Assembly (NCBI GenBank): GCA_026413225.1
Contig: CM048591.1
Span: forward strand, 43,443,303-43,507,302
From: Otis tarda
Lineage: Eukaryota; Chordata; Aves; Otidiformes; Otididae
Reading direction: 5' to 3'
DNA length: 64,000 nt
In this document: positions 12,378 to 26,600 of the stretch, one piece after another
Layout of the letters: every line of letters begins with the position of its first letter
Position numbering within the stretch: the first letter of the stretch is position 1
Translations under genes and position numbers: made by a program
The notes under the pieces: model-generated
Told to the model about the DNA's origin: nothing
The model's input: the letters and a program-made list of their open reading frames with translations, nothing else
Databases searched by the model: none

Positions 12378-15300
12378 CCTGCCTCAGGAAAACATGATCC
12401 AAGAAAACAGCTAGTTGTGTATAAACTTTTGTCCAAGGACTAGGTAATGTTTCTTTCAGTTTATTGTCAGTCCATGCTGAGTTTTTGTAATGTCTTCAGT
12501 CTAGCAGACATCCTGGCATGGACGTTGCTGCCTAAACCCGAATTCCCCTTTCTTTTTCTAAGGATGCATGCCATGTAACCAATTTTAATGCTTTCTCCTG
12601 AGACCTAGTATGATGCTGACATCAAAGCTTGTAAGTTAGCTCACGCTTTTCTGCCCCAGATGGTCCTATAGTGAAGGTCAATAGGGCCAGATCTGTCAGA
12701 GGTTCCTGGTGTGCTTATACCTATTTAATGCATAGGCATAAGAAGTTGGTTCACTTCTGTTAAATGTCTTAAGACTCTTTGGAAAGATCCAGGGGCTGTA
12801 TGTACCTGTACAGATCAACTATTAGAATTAGAACAAAATATGAAGTCCCATTAAGTCTGTGCTTTGTAGAAGAAAACCTTTACATATGACACCAATTTTC
12901 ATTCCAATTCAAAACAGTGTATGTTGCCTTAAATATGAGAGACAAAAGTTGAAGTATGAAGGAATATCAGTGTTGGCTTCCTCATGGTAGGCCCTACTCA
13001 TTGATTATTCTATTGTCAGGTGATTAGATTAAAGACCTAGGAAGCTAAGTTCTCTCCTAGGTTTATCTTTTACAAGCCAAAAGCAAATTTTGGCAGTCTG
13101 AGGTACTGCCTCTGTGTTGTGATATAGCTGTCTGCTTGAAGCTGCAGAAGTCTGTCTTCTGGGTACCAAGTAGCCCAATGATAGATATCTCAGTTCCTAA
13201 TGGGTCTTGTGAAGACTTCTGCCACAGAAGCAGTAACTCTGTGTTACTACAGATTGTTCAGTTGTCTCATTTTTCAATACATGTAACATTTAAAAAATAC
13301 AACCTAAATAATAAAGTCTGCATTTGTTTGCTTATCAGAGTAGAAATCAAAATCAGGTAAGTTGACTATTAATTGCTTGAACATTTCCTTTCTCTAGTAA
13401 CCACTAGGCCTCTGAGGTATGGCTTTTGAAGCAGAACGTGCGGAGATGAGCTTTCTACTTGTTGTGTGATATAGTAGGCTACCTTTTCCCATTTGTCAGC
13501 ATTGGTTTTCCCTTGGGAATTGGCATAATCTCTTTCCAAGTAAAGAGTCACACTTCATCACTCTTTATCATTGTGGTAAAAAAACCATGAAGGGCCACGT
13601 GTCTCTTCAAGAGGAGGGCAAAGATTTATCCTAACTTCTTTTCCTTTCTAAAGAGGATGCCAAGTTTCCATTCCCTGCTACTACTTCACACTTCATTTGG
13701 ATCCAAATGTATATATAACCCTGTTGCTGTTGAACTCAACTGCCCTGGGACCCAGGTGAAGTTATTACCTGTGATACAGGCGATGGTGTTGCCTCTGGGG
13801 GCAGCTATTCCTAACTGTGGGGCTCTAACATTTTTTGCACCTGGGTTGTGGTCTGAACTTTGCCCATAGTGAGAGTGGCTGTAACTGCTAGTGATTTGTA
13901 GATGGCCCACATGATAGCAGTTTGATCGGTGATTGCCAGGGGACAGATGCCTGTGCCAGGAAAGGGCAACCTTTGGCAGATGAAGCTGAGGATTGATGGC
14001 AGAGAGACTGAGTTATCCTGTCATCAGTCTAATTACAAAGGGTTTAATTCTCTCTAGGAGGGGAGTGGAAATTCCGAAAAGCTTCTGATTTTTTTTTCCA
14101 CATTTGGAGACAAGCAGGTCTTGCTTCAGGTGCCATAAATCATGCTACTGTGAGATTTATTTTTTTAATACAGAATATAAATGCAATTTTAACTTGCTGC
14201 ATTCACAAGGAGTTCCATCTGCATGTTACAGGATGCAAAGAATCTGTGCAGATGCTTGCCTGGTTACACCAGAGCCCTGTCTCTGACCTCAGATGGAGCA
14301 CAGCAGCGTATTCCTCTATAGAATAAATCAGGGGTGTTTATTTGTCTGAGATTTTTGTCATCACTGCGGTTACAGACAGGAGAAATTGTGCATGTGTGTG
14401 TGGTCCTGCCCGAAGTCACATCCTTCTCTTACTCAAGTAATTTTATCTGCTTCAGGATTCTAGGGAGGGCTGTTAGTGTACCTCATTAAATTGTCCCCGA
14501 GTAATGTGTAACTGCTTTCTTTAGCATTCTGAAACTTTTTGTCATTGCTACCTGCCTTTTTGCCATTGCAGCCTGATTCTCCCATGTCTGTCCTTGCATT
14601 GTGTTTATGCTTGTGCCACGTGACTGTAAAATGCTAACATCAATCTGTCCAGCAGTGAATGTAACTGCATCGGATGCAAAACCATGAAGAACTCAAAATC
14701 AGTAGAGACTGAGAAAGGTATGAGTCAGATCCTTTAACCAATTCACATCAGCTAAGAGACCAACTTAAATATTTGCCATTCGTAAGTACTGCTACTCCCT
14801 ACTATTTGGGAATGGTAAATTTTAAAGCTTGAAATTCACTGTCTGTGAACATTTGTAGGAGTAAACAACTTGTATCTTGCCAGACACTTAACATAAAAAG
14901 GAAATGCCAACAAAATGAAGCAATGCCATTTTAATTCCAAAACTGTAAGGTTTTTGTGGTGTTTAATCTGTAATAGCCAGATTCCATAAAAGATCTGTAT
15001 TTATCTGTAGTTTCATTTTTTCTACAAAATGATCTTTTAGGAAATATTGTAGGTGTAAAATAGTGCTATATACTGCAGTTTTAGTCATATGTTACTAACA
15101 GAATGAATAAAGTAATCTCATTTTTTACTACTAGTATTGAATGAATTTGTGTGATAGATACTTTGAAACTTGCTTTAGAAGACAGATCAGTGAGTTTAAT
15201 TCAACAAGGCTAGCTTATTTTAAATTCAAGACCCCCATGTCTTTGTGCTGGTGTTTGAATCATTAGTACTACATTGATCTTTATTTTCCAAGTGACGGTC

Positions 15301-16463
15301 ATCCCTAAACATACATTTTTTTTCATTAAGCATTATAAAAAATATCCCTGCATATGAATATTAGTTAATTTTTTAGCAATAATTGCTTGACAATTTGAAA
15401 TGAAATGGGTCAGATGGCATTGCTAGTGATACAAAATGTCAGAAATCTGTTGTAATCATACTATTGAAAATGAAGTTTCTTTTTAAAAATTACATCTGTA
15501 GTGAGATCCTACGTTATCTGTATTTAGCTCAGGACTTAATTTTTGCCTCATTTTGCAGGCTGGTTAGATAGCTTAACTGTTTCAAGTTGTTATAGCTTCA
15601 TCCTTGCGTTTTGCTACCGTATCATGAAAACATGGAGAAATTGGCTGGTAAAGTAAGAAAAGTTGGTACTGTCTTAACAAACCAAATTCTAATGCTTCTG
15701 GGAAGTGCACTGGAGAATAAAACCATCCCAACCACTCAGTTGATGAAGCATGTACTTCTTAAAAATTAGTTTCTGTATCCATCTAAGGTAACGTGACAAA
15801 GTTGAGGGAGCAGACAGCAAAACCCGAGGACCTCGAGGCAGTGCGGTGTCCCCTCCCTGCACAGCCAGGGACTCTCCCCTAGGGATAGCAGGCTTCTCTG
15901 GTTACTGGTGCAGTCCAGCTGCCTCCAGCAGAAGCCCAATGAAGCTGTTATGTGTTGGCTGCTTCCTGCTGCCTCTCATTTGAGGTGTCTTATCTCTGTG
16001 GCACAACGCCCAGCTTAAAGCCTCCCAGAGGGGTGTGCGCTCAGGCGTGCTCCCGCTGCTGGAATGGCACAGATACTGTGAGTGGCTTCAAGTAGGTTCT
16101 TGTGATGATGAGCGTGGCTGCACTGCCTACAAATAGTGCTGTTTGCGGAGGACCCAGGCTTGCTTCTTTGTCCTTTTTCTGCTTCTTGTTGGGCCTTAAA
16201 GAGGAGGGAAGGGAGATACTGCAGGAGGGATTCACTTCTGCTGGCTCCCAGCCCAGTGTTAAGTGCTCTCCAGCAAGCTGGCTTGTCCGCCTCGCATCCA
16301 TCCCTCCTCTGCAAGTCCATGTGACTGCATGACTGAAAGGTGAAAGACCACAATCTTGCTAATTTTAGTAATCCCAGCAACACCATAATGAAAACCTAGC
16401 TCTGTAGCTTTTACATTTCTGATAGCATGCATCAAGTCATACCGTCTTTAATCCTCTTCCTGG

Positions 16464-16495
16464 CAAAACTCCCACTGACTTCAGTGGGAGTTTTG
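16464..16495. repeat. Perfect 15-bp palindrome of the dispersed repeat family
   Basis: CAAAACTCCCACTGA (16464-16478) and its exact reverse complement (16481-16495) are separated only by CT. This is the best copy in the window of the motif also seen at 4027, 7247, 30015 and 47033. It is probably the core of an old interspersed element. Confidence 0.65.
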
Positions 16496-17877
16496 TCTGA
16501 GCATGACCAGAGTTGGAATTTCAGGTTTTGGTCCTATATTAATTTCTCAGCAAGAAAGATAAATGGATTTTATAGATTTTCAGTTAAACATTAGGAAGAC
16601 ATGAAACTGTCATTCTCTATAATGCAGTGGTACAAATATGGGCAATTACCTTTCTGGCATTGCCTCTTGGGACTAATACAGATCTATTACTTTAACCCAT
16701 TCCTAACATAATTCATGTGCAGCCGTATATTATAGATGCTGCCTTTCAGTGACATAACTAAGTGCCACAGCAGCACAAGACTTCATTTGCCAAAAAGGTT
16801 GTCATCATTCTTAATACAAAGACAGCAGTCCTGATTCCACTGTCATTCATAAGGATTTTGTACCATTGTCAATTTAATAAATTGCTCTCAGTTGATATTA
16901 GGATGAAGGGAATTAGACTCTTGATATTGCTATTTGACTTTTTCTGTTCATAGGATTTCATGCTTCATGTTTGGTTTCACTCTTTCACCCTATCTCCGCA
17001 TTTGTTTTTCTCTACATTTTTTGTGAACTAGCTAGTTGGAGCTTAGCACATTATTTTGGGGGGAAAAAAAAAAGAAAAACCTCATCTAACAAGGTCAAGT
17101 AAAGCGCAGAAAAATCTTTGAGGGAAATAAAGTCTTTCTAAAGACTGTGAAAATGAAAAACTTTTGGTTTACTGAAATTATGGTATAAACATGGGGACTC
17201 CAGAGAATGAAATACTAAGTGATTATGTTCCTGCACTGAAGTCTGATTCTTGGTTATTTAGTATTGGTGTGCTTGAAGTGAGAACGTGCATTTTTCACGC
17301 ACGTGGGAAGTGCACGTGTCTGCCTTTTACAGTCTGGTCCTTTGAGACCTGTTTGTATGTGACCATTGCAGACTCCAATTTTGAATCTAGTCCAGTGCAA
17401 GAGAGGATTGTGTCTGTGCATAGTTTGTTTTGTTTTGCAATCTCTGAAGGCAAGATTATTTTTGCAGATCAACTCAGAGATACACTAATTAGGGAAGTTT
17501 ATATGGTCTTCTACTTCAGTTGGCGCTAATGTTCTACACGTGTGCATTATACTCATACAGAATTGCAAAACCATTTTATTCTACTTTGTAGTATTGGCTT
17601 CTAATGGTCGTCAGGAAAAAAGCTATGTTGTCGGCTTCCTTTAGCTGTTCATTTTTGAGAGTATTTTATTTCCATGCAAATCTATTCTGCTAAGCCTGTT
17701 GCTAAGAAACAGCCATGGCTGAATTTTTGGTAAAAGAGGAAGTTATACTGAGAATAAATTAGTCACCCTAAAATACATTAGTTTAGCAAGTACTAATACT
17801 ACTTCATGCTAACATATAAATTACAACGTCACACAAGGCCATGTGGATGATGTGACTGGATATTACAAGGTGATAGG

Positions 17878-18110
17878 AAGCTGAAGAGCTAAGAAATACA
17901 GGGAGATGTTAGAAAAAGAAAGGACAGATGAGCCAGGTGGTCAAGAGAGAGTCAGTTAAGAAGAGAGAGGCAAAACTCTTCAGAAAAGAAGAAGTAAATA
18001 AGCAGAGAAGGCATATCAGAAAAAAAGCTAGAGGAGAATACTGGTAAAGTGTTCAGAAGTGGTAGAAGAAGCAGAAGTAATTTATGAAAATACTAAATGC
18101 AGCATCCTGA
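17878..18110. repeat. Purine-rich tract
   Basis: About 230 bases with a strong excess of A and G on the + strand, with repeated AGAA, GAGA and AGGA words. There is no simple repeat unit. Long purine-strand asymmetry can result from a decayed microsatellite. Confidence 0.5.
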
Positions 18111-20251
18111 AAAAAAGAACACTGCTTTATTTAGAGTTGTGCAGAACAGAAACAGTGATGCTTCCAATATTTTAGCAAAACCTCATTGTGGTTTCATGAC
18201 CAGTTTTGTGACCAGTTTCCCAATTAATGCATCCATTTAAAAATCTGCCATAGCAGAACTGTCAGAGACTGGCCACCTCTGGGATGGCTGAACTAGCTGG
18301 TATGATGCAAACAGCTTTGAGTGTGGGGCATTTTCCTGCTTGCCATAGAGGCAATTTCAAGAAAAGCTGTCAGGAGAGAGGTGACAGGAGGAATCTCCAG
18401 CAGATGAGACATCATGTGGCAGGGAGGAGGAGGTGTCTGTAAGTGGCGGCACAGGATCAACATCTAGAGGCAAGTCAGTCAATTTGTGCAGCTAATCCTA
18501 GAGCTTATGAGTGATGCTGCTGGGGCAGAAATTTGATGTGTTGCCTTTCTGTCCATGAGAATCATTTGCACCACTGCAGTAATTTTTAGATCTGCATTTG
18601 AAGAGGGTTTTGAGTATGTAAGGCTTCACTGCCTTAGGAATCGTGCTTGGGGAAAGAAGGGTGTTGTTTGGAGACAATTCTGTGTCTTTGATCCAAAGCT
18701 GTATTGGCAGAAATATTCCTCCCTCCTATCTCCAAAGGTTAATTGTTTTTTAAACAATGTCCAAGAGATGTAATTGAGCATAATCCAGAAGTCTATAACG
18801 GTGAAACTGGAAAGTGATTAATGGAAAGTGATTACTTTTCCTTTCTTTATGATTTCTTGGAGGTGCACAAAACCACCAGATGCTAGAGCGAGTCTGTTAC
18901 AAAGGCTGTTCCACACTGGAGAACATGGGAGATACTTCATCTGGGTATTACAAGAATTTCTAGTGACACATGATTGCTGAGCACCAAAAATCTTTCCAAA
19001 AGAAGGTTCTGGCCAGTCTCTTGCTGGCCAGCAGGGATTTCTGATCAGAGGCTGTCATGTCTGTTTGAAGGCCAGGGAGGTGTATAGTTGCTGAGTGCTT
19101 TAGGGACAGGGGCTGTAGAGAGCACCACTGAAATGGCTGCTGTGGCAGAAACACAAAAGGAATCAGTTTGACTGTTGCTAAGTAATCTAACATAAATTGG
19201 AATAAAATGTCAGGCATTGATGCTCAGGAAGGAAAGTAAGCTATCTCTGCTCACTGAGGGCCAGTTTTGAACAGCCTTCCTTCTGTGTGGAAGCCTCCTG
19301 CCCTTTCAGCAGCCCTTGTCAAAAGGCCAGACACTGCCTCCTGAGCATGTGCAAAATTTGGGCCATCAGGACCTAAAGCTTGTGGACCCAAGGAGAAAGT
19401 GATCTACTTGACAAGAAAAAGATAGTGGAGTGTTAGTTCACCATCTTCCCATGCCCTCTTCTTCAGATGTAGGTGGGCCTTTGAATTTTGTTTTCAAAAC
19501 CTGTTTTCAAGGATGGAGAATGTTTGGAGGTGAAGAGAAGCCAGTCCAAGTCAGTGCAAGTCCAAGAAACCTTTAGTTGGACTGTAAGATCATCTCAGTG
19601 AGAGCTGAGTAAACAGCAATAGCAGATTTCTGCAGATGTTGTTTATAATTTCAGCATGATGTTTGGGTTGATTGCGTGTAATCATTTAGTTTTGCTTCTT
19701 TGCAGATTGTCATGTTTAAGGTTAACTAGTGCGGCTGTAAATGAAATATGAAATGGATGCTATTATGCTGGAATGCTTGTTGAGAACAATATGAGAGGTA
19801 TATTTCAATATAGGATGGTGTTGACTTCATAGTTTGTGTGATTTTGGGGGCCTACAAGAGTCTTCTGCTCACAAAAAGAGAAACCTGATACAAAACTTCA
19901 TGTTATAGTGTCGTGTAGTTGACACTTCCACTAATGAAAACTTCAGGAACAATTAAGGGGGAAAAAACAACCAAAATAAATTGTATGTAAATAATGCAAT
20001 TAAATAATTTGTGTTCTAGTAGAATAACCCAATGTAGACTGTGGATTGGTACATTGCTGGTGTTTCTCACCTGACTAAATCTATTTTGATTCTGCAGCCT
20101 AGAAAAGTAACCTGTAAATGTGTGTGCTTTATTTATATATGGTATGCATTTGTTGAGCTGCAGGCCTCATTCAATTCTGAATAGACATAAATCAGCATTT
20201 GAAGAACCCAAAGTGTTTTCCGTGAGGCCACTCAAGTTCTACCTTTTTGTC

Positions 20252-20680
20252 ATTATGGAAGATTAGGGCTGAAAGGGGACCTGAGAGATTCTTGCCTGTC
20301 CTAAGCGTGTATAGACTATACTTGTATCTTTCTCAACTTGTGTATATACTTGTATCTTTTCTTGATATGGCTTCAAGATCTCCAGAAATTGAGATTTTTG
20401 AGTCTTGTAGGAGCAATTCCAGTGCCTGAGGATGTTTTCTTAACATTTTACCTCAGTCTTTCTTGATGCCCTTTTGTCATGCAAGTTCTCATTCCTATCC
20501 AGCATAGCCATGAAATAAAAATTATTCCTTTCCATTGGAAGGATGCCCTCGTGTACCTCCTCAGACCTCTGTTTAGGATAAAAGAAATCCCAATTCTTCA
20601 TTTTTTTCCTGAGGTCTATGAGTATTTCTAGATTTTTCCATATTGTTTTCAGCTGATTTGCTTGGATGGGAGAAGCCTGT
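20252..20680 (-). mobile_element. Old CR1-like LINE 3' fragment (tentative)
   Basis: The sequence at 20258-20300 (TTAGGGCTGAAAGGGGACCT followed by a diverged ATC-like stretch) resembles the CR1 3' UTR start seen intact at 53580. The later part at 20540-20600 loosely matches the CR1 region around CCTGAGCC...TCTCCAGG. It is heavily diverged and judged by eye only. Confidence 0.35.
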
Positions 20681-23600
20681 AGATAGTATCTCTGTACTCC
20701 CAAGAAATACTCAGGAGGGGTTTAAAGAAGGGAAATACTTTCATTAGCAATGCTATTTTTTTTTAAAAAAAAAAGCACATAAAAACCAAATACAAGTTTA
20801 ATATCGGCGAGCCTTTCTCTGCAATCTAGCATATCTGCCATATCATCTAACCATGTCTAACTAAACAGAATTTGGAAAATTATTCAAGTTCGCTACTCCA
20901 AATAGCTTTGCTGTTCTCTCAGATAAAGACTGACTGCCAGATCAACATGAGGAAACTTGTTTTGCTTCTGCAGACACAGTGTTTATCTTCTAGATAATAG
21001 AGGACCTCATTCACAGCCCTAGGAATGGGAATAACACTTAGATTATTTATGAGATGTGTGAAGGGAAGCAATTGTTAATTAAATAGTTTTTAAATGAAAT
21101 GAAAGGCAAAAAGGGTTTAATTTAGGGTAAATTATTCTTTTTCGCTTGATGCCAACAAGGCATTCCAGCTGATCTTTTTTGTTATTGCCATGATTTTTCA
21201 CTGTAATATTTTTGAAGGATTGTAATTTTACCCATGTTTCCGAGATATCCAAACCTGCAGGTGGCTATAATGAATTGTCTTGGTGATCTGTATTAAAAAA
21301 GATAAATCATTTTTTCTTTCCTTCTTTCACATTTTCTGCTGCCTTGTATCCTTACTTATCTGGCTCACATATTCATATTGATTAATACACTACGTCCCTG
21401 CTAGATTTTTGTCTCAGGTCTGTGTTTGATTTGGCTACCAATAATGAGAGGCATAAATTCCTCATTCTTTATGATAGGGCACATCATCTGAGCTGCAGAT
21501 CCTGCAAACATGTCCACAAAGTAGTGGTCAGCTGTATAGCCACCATTTATCCTACAGCTGACGGTGGGCTATAAGGCCCGAACAGCTCTGTGGTTCAACA
21601 GCTGGGGCTGGCAGTCTCTCCCAGGTCTTGGTCATGACTTTGACAAAGATCCCACCTGCAGCACTGGGCAAATCAGTGAGCCACACAGAGGTCCTCCTGT
21701 TGCCTCCAAATTGGGAATAAATGTAGCACATAGCTCACCGAGGATGAACTGTGAGGATTTATTGGTTATGGTGCTCAAGAGTTTGAAGATGCGTAGCAGA
21801 TTGCAGTTGTTATACAAATGCCTCCCATTCTGTCTGAAAGGAGAAAGAAGTCGGCAACCTTTGTGCCAAAGGCTGAGGCTTTGCTGATGGGCATCCCAGG
21901 GAAGAACTGGCCCTAGAGTGAGGCCGGGGGAGAGGGGAGGTCCGCATCTTTCTCCCTGCACAGACAGTACTAGCAAATCAGTATGGGTTAGAGACGTCAT
22001 GCTTTTTCCTAGCAAGTTTTGCAGTGCTGCAAAGGAGATTTAATGTGTGAACTGCCTTGCCAGTCTGTCCCAGACCTAGACACCTGTGTCTTCATCCCTG
22101 CGTCCTGTAGGTTGCATGGCTTTTGGGGAGTGCCATGAGTTATGAAGGGGTCCCTAAGGCTGTCTGAGGAAGTCCTCCCTATTTGGAAACCTCCCTTGCA
22201 GAAACCAGGACCTCTGGAATGCCCTAGGCTTGTGTGTTAAGGGATGTGTGAACGCATGCATTCAGGGGAATATAGACGAGGTTGTGAGAAGACAGGCAGC
22301 TAAAAGGAACTGATTGGGATTCTTTCACAGTCATGCTCCAGAATAAAACTGAAGCAAACAAATATGCAGCTGTGGCTCTTAGATTCAAAGCCACAACAAA
22401 AAGGCCTGATGAAGTACTTGAGTAGCTAAAATCTGTGCACAATCGTTTCAGTGGAAATTATCCAGATTGCATGTTTGTTGCTCTCAAGAGGAGTCTGACA
22501 TTTGAAATAAGTTTTCCAGCAAGAGGAACATGCAATTTAGGGGAAACACATTTAAGTCAGTGTGGCTGACCTTTTGACACCTAGCAGCACTGAAAATTTG
22601 GTACTGTAAAGCTAAGTAACATAACCATTATTTCATTAGACTCAAAGGTATGCGTTACTTAAATTACTCTCCATAGGAAAGAAAGTAATCCAGCACTGTA
22701 ACTTATTTGCTCTGTATGAAAATGGTACAGTTATAACAACACAGTTGCAACAAATGAGGAAAGACAAATCATTGATTTTTGAAATGAAAACAAAGCAAAC
22801 CACCTTGGATTCTCAGTCACCCAAATGAAATGTCAAAGTAGTGTGGCTTCATCATGATTTTCAAACAAATATCTCCACTTTGTTTTGCAGTGGTTGCAAG
22901 TAAACAGACTCCTAAGGGCTGTTTCTTGAGTTTAAACCTTTATTTTCAGCCACTTACTCCTGCAAGGGACCTCCAAGGAGCACGCTTCTTTTTGTTACTT
23001 AGATATTGTTAGAAGTGCATGCTGACAGGGAACAGAGTCATTTGTAGGGAAGCTCTCCAGCTCTACATTCTGGTTCCCCTGACTTCCTGGGAGCATGCTC
23101 TTGGATGGGAATCAAACTTCTTGGGCAGTGTCAGAAAGTTTTTCTCATCTCATATATCAAGAGGCAACTGAGTACAAGCTTAAACAAGCACTGGTGGGTG
23201 CAGATCAGTTAAACAGATTAATGATACCTGTCAGAAGATGTGAAATTATTTATCCTCTAAGCACCCAAGCCTGGCAAGTCTCAGTTTTCTGAGTCACAGA
23301 CTTAATGTCTACAGTGTGGTTTTGGCTCAGTGTGCTGCACCAGGATAGAAGGACATGCACTGTTTGAGCTGTGGAGAGCAGTGTGCTTCAGCAGGATGGA
23401 CTTGGGTATAATACTGCTTGGAGTAATCTTATTCTTGTGTTTTCTCCACCACAAACAAAAGAGGATTAACCCCATAATAGTTGTTTTGCAACTGAGTGTG
23501 ACAGTGACTAGTGAGATTACTTCACTGAGGCTAAACTAATGTCTCTTCTCTGGGGAGCTGGCAGGGATGGGGATATGAGACAAGAAGGGTCAGTCAGAAG

Positions 23601-26600
23601 ATGGGGAGAGGCAAGAAATGCTATTGCTCCACACAGCTGAACTGCTCAGAAAGCATAGGAGCACTTTGCCTTGAACCTTCCCTCATTAAAAGCATCAGCA
23701 ACTGCAAAGCAAAGACCATCATTTCAATAAGCCCACTCTAGATTTGCAGAAGAATCTGACTTTCCTTTGAACAGCTCCACCAATCAAAGTGAGACTAAAC
23801 TGGTCTGGTAAGCTTTGGGAGGCTTACTTAGATGGCTTTGAATTTTTTGCCTTGTGTTCTATTTATGCCTTTTAATTCAATTCCCTGTATTCAGCATGTA
23901 GCATTTTAAGAGACCAGTAATATAAAATAATGTTTCTATAATTGCGTTACTTTCTATTATACTGGGCTCTCTTATCCAGTCTAATAGAATTGCATAAACA
24001 TGCTTCGATATCACAGTTGCATACAGTTTTTGAACTTAGGAATGCAAAGGAATATTCAAAGTAAAGCTTACAGCACCTTAGTCAGAAAAAAAAAAGTGTG
24101 CCAAGCCGTGACTGATGAGTTGCCTTCCAGGGGGAGTAAAAGATAAGATAGGATTTCAAGAGTTAAGCTAAAAGGATGTCTGTTCTGGTAAGAAAGTTGG
24201 ATCCTAGCTTTATAACAGGAAAAAATGAATGTCAGCCCTTGCTGTAGCATAAAACTTACCTTTTAATCATGCAGAAAAGAGGAACTTAGAATCTACAGCA
24301 AATATGGGTGTCTCATGGGAAAAGAAATCTTGTGTAACTGCTTTTTCAGAACAAAGTATTTAACTAGTGAAAAAAATACACCCTTCCCAAAAGGAAGAAG
24401 AGAGAAGATTCAGTAGGGCCTCCAAATTCAGCAGAGGTGATGCTGACTGATGTGACATGCACTCACTGTCCTACTTTTGACTAGATGGTTTGCTGTTCCC
24501 ATGTCCCAGCACAGACCAGTTCCTGTTCCCAGAGGAAGTAAGAAGTGCCAATGTGCAAGGTCAGCTGAGAGATCTTCCTACCAGTCAACGTCATTTTTCA
24601 TGGAAGGAGACATGTTTATTAAGGCATCATAGCGCAAAGTCATTTCTAGAAGCAAACCTCTTGTAACACTTGACTAAACAGATGCATCCTTGTAACTACA
24701 CAGTTCCAACCACAAAGCCAAAATTGGCTGTTTTTTTTTTTTATAATTATTACTCCTATTGTTTCCCAGTGTGCCTGAGACATAAGTAGTGACTTCAGGG
24801 GTAGCTGGAGGGATGTGTGATGGACAGAAATGTGCTGCGAGGAGGATACAGGATATGGTAGCCTCTAAGAGATCTTGTTAGAGCTTGGAGGGCAAACATG
24901 CGGAGTAGATTGTTTGTATCTTTGACACAAGAGGGAGAAGTAGATGGACACAGTGGTCATTTGTGACCATCTAAACTAAAGTCTGAGTATACGTGCTTGC
25001 AAGACCATTCCAGGTGCAAAGAAAACCCATATGTTCTTTTTGATTCTGCATCTGAGAGCCTCGTCATTTTATTTTTTGCCTGAGCCTGCTTAGGTAAGTC
25101 ATACTGGTATTCACTTTGGGACTCTTTCCGTACTTTGATACACAGGAAGGTCGTACGGATTATTCCAGTGGCAGCCAGCAGTCAGATGTGTTGCCACAGC
25201 CAACTGCCTAAGTATTGGGAGAACTCTGAAATAATGCAAAGCAAAACATAGCCCCAACAAATAGTAGTGTAGATAGGCCTTGGTAGCGTGTATGTTGAAA
25301 CTGCCTTAATTCTGATGGTGATAGGAGCAGCAGGAAAGGCTGCATTTTGTAATCATGAAACTCGTTCTCCTGGCTAGAAATAGCAGCACACCTTGAAAAG
25401 AGTTTGTTTTATTAAATTTTATTTCTAAACCTAAAGAAACTCACATTTTTTGGCACCACCAAGGTCGAGGACAGTGCAGAGATGCACTGTTCATGAGGTA
25501 GCACAGAAGTAGGGATTTGTATACAGGGGATTTGTATTCTGTATTTGTACACAGAAGTTGTATTTCAGGGACGAGTCCTGGCACTAGTGAAGGTAAATCA
25601 TGACCTTACCCCAGCAGCGTTTGATTGTCTCTAGTTTTCTGTGGGATCTGAAGTAAGAGAAGTTTTCCATTTCTTCCTGTCTCCATACCATGTGCCAAAG
25701 AGCATTCACAACATAGAGATATTGGAAGTATTTTGGCTCTATTATAGCTTGTAGGTTTAAAATACGATTAGTTTTCTTACATGGCACCACTTTTTCAGAG
25801 AGCTGCCATTTTTTGTACACAGAGAGATTTTGGGGGGCCTAGGTGATGCAGAATGGACAGGTTTTTAGGTCAACATCAAAGAGAAATTCAGCCCTGCAGT
25901 GTATAGTTCTCATGTTTCTTCTCCAAGGCAGACTACCGTGTCTCATCTGACTCTAGCTTCTATCTTCTTAAGACAAGAAATATGATCTAAAAATGAAATC
26001 AAGTGAAGATGCTGGACAGCACGTTTGAAGGTAGAGAAGTCCTCAGGAGTTTTCTTAAAAGCTCAACCTGAGCTCTTTTTTTTGGGTCAGCTATTGGCAA
26101 TAGCTAATGGCTACTGACAACCCATGATTTTCAATCCCATCAATGATGTTTTGTCTAAAATTTTCAGATTTCTGGTATGAAACCAACAGCAGATTTTATA
26201 AAAACCAGAATCAGTAGGTGGCTGAGGGTAATTATCCTACTAATTCTGCCTTTGACAAGTAGTTCAGTGATCCCATTTCATCTGGATGAAACCACACTTT
26301 AAGGCGCTTTAAGAAATTACCCTTCAATTTGAGCTCAGTGCATATTCAGAAAAGGGCAGCACTGGCTTCTTGTCAGCACAGGTGATGGCCTCATCTTGCA
26401 TCCCAGAAAATGTTTTTGCATTACTAGAATATCAGTCATAGCCAGCTGCAATGATGGCCTGTAATTGTAATGTGGCTTAGTGCATTCAAAAACTGAAATG
26501 TAACTTTATGGTAAGTGCATAGTCTGGCAAATAAGCAAGTATGGAAACAGTTTATGTACCAATTTGCTCACATCGATGAAAAGGTCCCAGCAAAGGGGAA

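Noticed and set aside
16015-16386. Minus-strand 123-codon frame
   Set aside because: It overlaps frames on the other strand and resembles no family; the GC rise explains the length.
17191-17529. Frame containing a DSWLFSIG-like segment, first considered as the alternative juxtamembrane exon
   Set aside because: The residues do not match the known insert beyond coincidence, and there is no suitable AG/GT pair in the right phase around it.
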